From: Rhabditoides inermis
Taxonomy: Eukaryota; Nematoda; Chromadorea; Rhabditida; Rhabditidae
DNA: 64,000 nucleotides
Assembly: GCA_963966185.1 (NCBI GenBank)
Contig: CAWZYM010000111.1
Location: 100,001 to 164,000 of the forward strand
Direction: 5' to 3'
The notes beneath the pieces were generated by a model. It saw only the letters and a program-made list of their open reading frames with translations. It was not told the DNA's origin and did not search any database. Shown here piece after piece: positions 61,658-64,000 of the stretch. How positions within the stretch are numbered: the first letter of the stretch is position 1; each line of letters begins with the position of its first letter. Both the position numbers and the translations under genes were made by a program.

Positions 61658-62490
61658 TTCTCTCTCTCTCTCCCTTTAACCTACAATCATCAGGGCTACT
61701 TCATCTCGCCTACTGTCATCTCGGGCCTCGCCGACTCTTCCCGCTGTATGCAGGAGGAGATATTCGGACCGGTCGTCTGTGTCACTGCCTTCGAAACCAA
61801 GGATGTGAGTTGTTAAAATTGTTTTGAATTTTGCAAAAGAGTTGAATAGAGTGATTTCATGATAAAAAATTCAACATACCGTGACAATAACAAAGTTTGC
61901 GCAAATAACCAAAACAATTGCATCGGCCGGGAATCGAACCCGGGCCGCCCGCGTGGCAGGCGAGCATTCTACCACTGAACCACCGATGCTGCGTTCCCTC
62001 TTGGCTCCGGAATAGGGATGTTCTCTGGACAGCGATAATCACTTTCAATTCGAACGAAGACAACTTATCCAAGAAAGCGTATAGAATTATTGCGCACTAC
62101 ACATTTCCATTATGCATCTTATCGGACTGATCACCTGACGATTGAAGTTCGTGGTGTTGCCAGGAAGTGTTCTCGCTATCTGGTTGACGTTTGCAGGAAG
62201 TGATCGGTCGCGCGAACGCAGTGCCATACGGGCTATCGGCGTCGGTGTGGAGTGAGAACAGCGATGAACTGCTCGCCACCGCCAATCGACTGCGCGTCGG
62301 CACGGTGTGGTGCAACACATGGCTGGTGAGTCCCCCCCCTCCCTCTCCTCCACTGACCCTTTCGCAGACGCGCGACCTGAACATGCCGTTCGGTGGCTCG
62401 AAGCAGTCCGGTCAGGGCAGGGAGGGCGCCGCCGACTCGCTCCACTTCTACACAGAGGCCAAGACAGTGTGCGTCAGGATCCGAGACTGA
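55153..62490 (+). CDS. Aldehyde dehydrogenase, ALDH8A1 type (aminomuconate-semialdehyde dehydrogenase class)
   Basis: NAD-dependent oxidation of an aldehyde in the kynurenine branch of tryptophan catabolism, by family. N-terminus [17 protein letters not shown], then [116 protein letters not shown] (general-base Glu), [16 protein letters not shown] (nucleophile Cys in GEICLC), EEIFGPVVC and [18 protein letters not shown], ending TVCVRIRD. These match ALDH8A1 closely. About 15 exons. The intron 56475-59949 hosts an RTE retrotransposon, another (60561-61076) a 42-bp minisatellite, and another a tRNA gene. The DIPRCV exon lacks a normal acceptor (TTTCAT instead of TTTCAG at about 56012). C. elegans alh-9 is the likely orthologue. 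Confidence 0.88.
56674..59728 (-). mobile_element. RTE-type non-LTR retrotransposon (LINE), apparently full length
   Basis: 3,055 bp in antisense to the host ALDH gene, flanked by an 11-bp target duplication ACTATATGAAT (56663-56673 and 59729-59739). The 3' end (left) carries a TTGAA/GAATT microsatellite tail (56674-56696), as is usual for RTE elements. The 5' UTR is only about 76 bp. One long ORF (56737-59652) fills most of the element. Confidence 0.9.
56737..59652 (-). CDS. RTE retrotransposon polyprotein: AP endonuclease and reverse transcriptase, 971 aa
   Basis: Uninterrupted frame. The N-terminal AP-like endonuclease shows [32 protein letters not shown] and [12 protein letters not shown], i.e. 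the metal and catalytic residues are in place. Reverse transcriptase: [80 protein letters not shown] (catalytic YADD) and [10 protein letters not shown]. The C-terminal region reads [21 protein letters not shown] and [18 protein letters not shown], the RTE-class tail. No stop, frameshift or missing motif is visible, so it could be active. Clade assignment is by motif style and length; there is no separate ORF1 in this element. Confidence 0.9.
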   Translation of the reverse strand: MDSSVSTTGPAQRSPMEQQDVINIAVLNARSLRTERRLLEIEEAVQKVKVDVLGLCEVKRDAPEQRLLNRSRYEFYHSGGGKKHGVGFLISPAYADRVIGFTAVSARLCYVDLDMDNYTLRVVCVYMPTTAYTDEEYERTLEALGDCTRPGARQESLRGGGAVSVRRSESGVRCRFRAVILGDMNASLGSRIVDSERCAGLYGYGTRNGRGDMLAEWLESNGWAAGNTYFRNRTGRLWTWRSAQGTHSCYDFVFMRNLDGVRSCRVVNQFDFRSDHRMVRMELRVHLPKKKPKTKGRWRTNWREYRKEMEELLSRTPLPRSSDATVHYRTLCATVKTAEWTTSTMMPRDPRLSATTLDLFRQRKLLQRKDDVNSRISLTLLNKAIRAAIEKDLEKRHMALYKKGIASRKALRGEEVSRTLMGSLRAVDNTIATRPSHVCNVICLFYNALFDTGWLPFPPFDVDGPLPEEFTAEEIRRVLVLMKRNVARGPDRISTESLLYAPPILLEYVAALFNTCLTGGRIADDMADSLVSLLYKKGDPLDIGNYRPISVSSTLLKLLMRTVLARLQPSLEAQQPLEQAGFRRGFSCNDHILVTREVIYKLYRHGYHGYLVFVDFAKAYDSIEHNDTWLALKRCGVHPAYIRLLQSIYNDGKTKVNVRGTPAEIEVKKGVRQGCPLSPHLFNCVLAEICAKLDFDFVGAGLDIGGQKLTHLCYADDIILFARSPSAAERMLEELAEKSSDYGLYVNRKKTVVMSNGPKKSIRLDGGEVEYVDKFVYLGRSLSFMTDDRVEVTRRVQAGWGAFFRHGQFLMLKSAPMRLRRKVFRMAVLPALTYAAETWSLRREDLQKLRTVQRRMERKMLGLTLLDKVPCKEIRRQTGLRDVLCEARTKKWRFARRLMTCDDDRWTRRVIDWKPPNMGKPGRPHLQWSDEFKKTIPSNRRTLEEEWKNVAADTDATRWNTYASRRYSVNN
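59760..59949 (+). repeat. Duplicated intron-exon border unit next to an ALDH exon
   Basis: The segment with GACAGTGACTATGAGGATAG ... TTGCAG|CT(A/G)TC/TTTCAAGCTGGCT occurs at about 59811-59875 and again at about 59909-59970. The second copy gives the real exon start ([12 protein letters not shown]). The first is a decayed decoy (CTGTTTTTCAAGCTGGCTAT). The LINE target site at 56640-56673 is a third, partial unit, so the element landed in this local repeat. Confidence 0.6.
60655..61058. repeat. 42-bp minisatellite in an ALDH intron, about 9.6 copies
   Basis: Unit TTCGACGTGCTTCGTTCCCT followed by TAGGATTACGATAGGAGAAT and AA, with few substitutions. Since 42 is a multiple of 3, the minus strand stays open for 183 codons (60485-61036) as a 14-residue repeat. 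Nothing else supports translation. Confidence 0.9.
61919..61989 (-). tRNA. tRNA-Gly (anticodon GCC)
   Basis: 71 nt, beginning GCATCGGTGGTTCAGTGG (A box), anticodon arm CTCGC-CTGCCAC-GCGGG with anticodon GCC, then the T arm CCCGGGTTCGAATCCCGG (B box) and 3' CCGATGCA. All four stems pair; acceptor GCATCGG with CCGATGC is perfect. It lies antisense within an intron of the ALDH gene, so its pol III transcription opposes the host transcript. It should be functional. Confidence 0.95.
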
Positions 62491-62903
62491 TGTTCTTCCA
62501 CATTCACCAACAGATTTGCATAATGTGATATTTTGTCGAAATAAAATTGGTTGACGCTGTTGAGAAATTTTTATTAGAGAGGGGAGAGAAATATACTTGC
62601 ATTATACGGTGCTTGCTCATGCCATCGTTTTTTTGTGTTGGTTGCCGAACCCGAAAATCGTTGACGTATGTACGTATGTACATGTCGTTTGAGGCGAAAT
62701 AACACTTGGCTCCTTGATTGATGTATAAACGATAGATGTCCTCCGGATCATTCGAGAAACACCTAATAGATAAAAGCGGGCAGAGTGACGCGGTCGCCAC
62801 ACACGCGATCGGCGCATAGGCAGATATGTAAATGTCACGTTTCGGCCAATGGGCGGCTGGCAAGGCTGACGTGTCACTCACACATCCCGCGCGCGTGCGA
62901 AAC
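62491..62903. other. Spacer downstream of the ALDH gene
   Basis: AATAAAATTGG at about 62541 is the likely polyadenylation signal of the ALDH gene. Frames on the minus strand (62504-62992) look like chance ORFs. Nothing else recognised. Confidence 0.4.
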
Positions 62904-63324
62904 ATGGCTCGTCCTTCCTCCCTTCCTTGTCTCGCATTCGAGTTGCGTCTCCCTCTCCATTTTCGTCGCTCGCTGAAACTCGGCCACTCCAACCGACAAC
63001 ACGGTACGAATTCGTATTAGTATCTATTGATTATCGATCGATCTCAGGTCGGATCGATCTATTGAGTAGTTATCGATTGAGTATCCGTATCGATTGAGTA
63101 TCCGTATCGATTGAGTATCCGTAACGATTGAGTATCCGTATTGATTGAGTATCCGTAACGATTGAGTATCCGTATCGGTGCGCATCATTTCTACAGGCGT
63201 GGTCAGTCTTTGCGCAAACCGTTTCCGAAGTAGTTCAAAGTTCAAAGGAGGGCATTCGCAAGTAGTTTGAAGTGGTTGGAGGCATTTCGGAGGTAGTTTG
63301 AAGAGACTGACCGCTACTTGAATA

Positions 63325-63394
<70 letters not shown>

Positions 63395-63740
63395 TTTAGA
63401 CATTGTACCGGACTATGGCATGCGAGGGACTATTGGGCGAAGTCGCCGAAACATGGAGAAGCCGTGGCAGCTCACTCCGAAAGGGCTGCGTCACTACACC
63501 CAGCTGAAATTATGCGCCATAACCCAGAATGTGAGCGTGGTCAAACCGAATCAAAGTCCTACTAATCAACCTTTTAGGCTGTTTTTAATGAAATCGAGCA
63601 TACTGCGGAGTCCACGATGGACGAAAGGAGAAAAAAAGAAGAAGAAATGAAAAACAAGGAAACACACTACTGCAGGTGAGAAAATATGTGCTAACAAATC
63701 TTATAATTCTATTCAACAACTCAGTTAAATTTTAAAAAAA
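62904..63740 (+). CDS. Short predicted gene of unknown function, possibly mitochondrial
   Basis: Three exons join in frame. ATG at 62904 (MARPSSLPCLAFELRLPLHF) followed by RRSLKLGHSNRQH, donor GTACGA at about 63003. Then acceptor GCATTTAG at about 63399 with DIVPDYGMRGTIGRSRRNME and KPWQLTPKGLRHYTQLKLCA. Then TTTTAG (about 63576) with AVFNEIEHTAESTMDERRKK and EEEMKNKETHYC. It probably stops shortly after 63735. The Arg-rich, acid-free N-terminus could be a mitochondrial presequence. I recognise no family. The first intron holds a 17-bp tandem array and a (TA)n tract. Confidence 0.4.
63058..63178. repeat. 17-bp tandem array
   Basis: About seven copies of GATTGAGTATCCGTATC with variants (GTAACGATT). 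It derives from the ATCGATTGA-type motif common in introns of this window. Confidence 0.85.
63328..63392. repeat. (TA)n tract
   Basis: About 32 TA units just upstream of the acceptor at 63399. Similar in length to the tract at 10329-10393. Confidence 0.95.
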
Positions 63741-64000
63741 ATAGTGTTTAGCACTATCGGCAGAAGAATAAATCCTCCTGTCCGAGCAGCAACACCATAT
63801 GTGCGCTTCATTGTATGGCTAGAAACCGTACTCAACTCAAGCGCTTCGACGTTTGAAAGAGGTACCTACAAAAAAGATATAAGCCCACATAAATGGCAAT
63901 CTAGAAGTGGTGACTAGAGTTGACGGCAAACCAAGGAAGACCCGTGTGGAATTGCTCGAACTTTTCCCAAGGGAGCATTCAAGGTTGCTGGTGGGAAAAG

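Noticed and set aside
62504..62992. Minus ORF of 162 codons near the ALDH 3' end
   Set aside because: It overlaps the ALDH polyadenylation region and the predicted start of the next gene, and has no recognisable domain.

Overview
The window is eukaryotic nuclear DNA, very probably from a nematode. Genes are broken into short exons by introns that often end in TTTCAG or TTGCAG. The families also fit: a cluster of nematode transthyretin-like (TTR) genes, GSK3-like kinases, and compact head-to-tail gene pairs. Introns carry long GA/CT microsatellites, minisatellites and short palindromic motifs. I could not fix the genus. All exon models come from reading splice signals and frames by eye.

Layout. 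1-2.5 kb: 3' part of a carboxylesterase (+) ending in an HTEL ER-retention-type tail. 2.8-6.6 kb: three TTR-like genes (-) and a broken small secreted-peptide gene. 7.5-9.9 kb: GSK3-like kinase (+). 11.7-15.4 kb: multi-pass membrane protein (-). 16.2-17.5 kb: 3' piece of a Pro/Gln-rich secreted protein gene (-). The same block then repeats in the same order and orientation from 17.48 to 36.5 kb: esterase 3' fragment, small peptide gene, three TTRs, kinase, membrane protein, and the Pro/Gln-rich gene, which here continues to its start at 40.3 kb. The junction at 17,478 is base-resolved with a 2-bp GA microhomology. It joins the middle of an esterase exon to an intron of the Pro/Gln-rich gene. 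It is either a recent tandem segmental duplication or two diverged haplotypes joined in tandem by an assembler.

The two copies differ by clean insertions. Copy A has a hAT-type MITE (8-bp target duplication) and one member of a Helitron-like family. Copy B has two larger members of that family, one carrying a nested 624-bp element with perfect 28-bp terminal inverted repeats and the other a tRNA-like insertion. Copy B also has a roughly 300-bp insertion upstream of the kinase.

40.3-64 kb is single-copy: a PCED1/FAM113-type PC-esterase-domain gene (-), a two-KH-domain protein with an N-terminal membrane anchor (+), a ZNF706 homologue (-), a WDR5 homologue (+), and a long ALDH8A1-type aldehyde dehydrogenase gene (+). 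One ALDH intron holds an intact RTE-type LINE with target-site duplications. Another holds a tRNA-Gly(GCC). A short predicted gene of unknown function lies at the right edge.

Gene cooperation is limited. WDR5 (chromatin), ALDH8A1 (kynurenine/amino-muconate catabolism), the esterase (ER detoxification) and the TTRs (secreted) are functionally unrelated. Their neighbourhood reflects compact nematode gene packing, including a likely head-to-tail pair (Pro/Gln-rich gene followed by the membrane protein gene) that a mobile element has separated in copy B.
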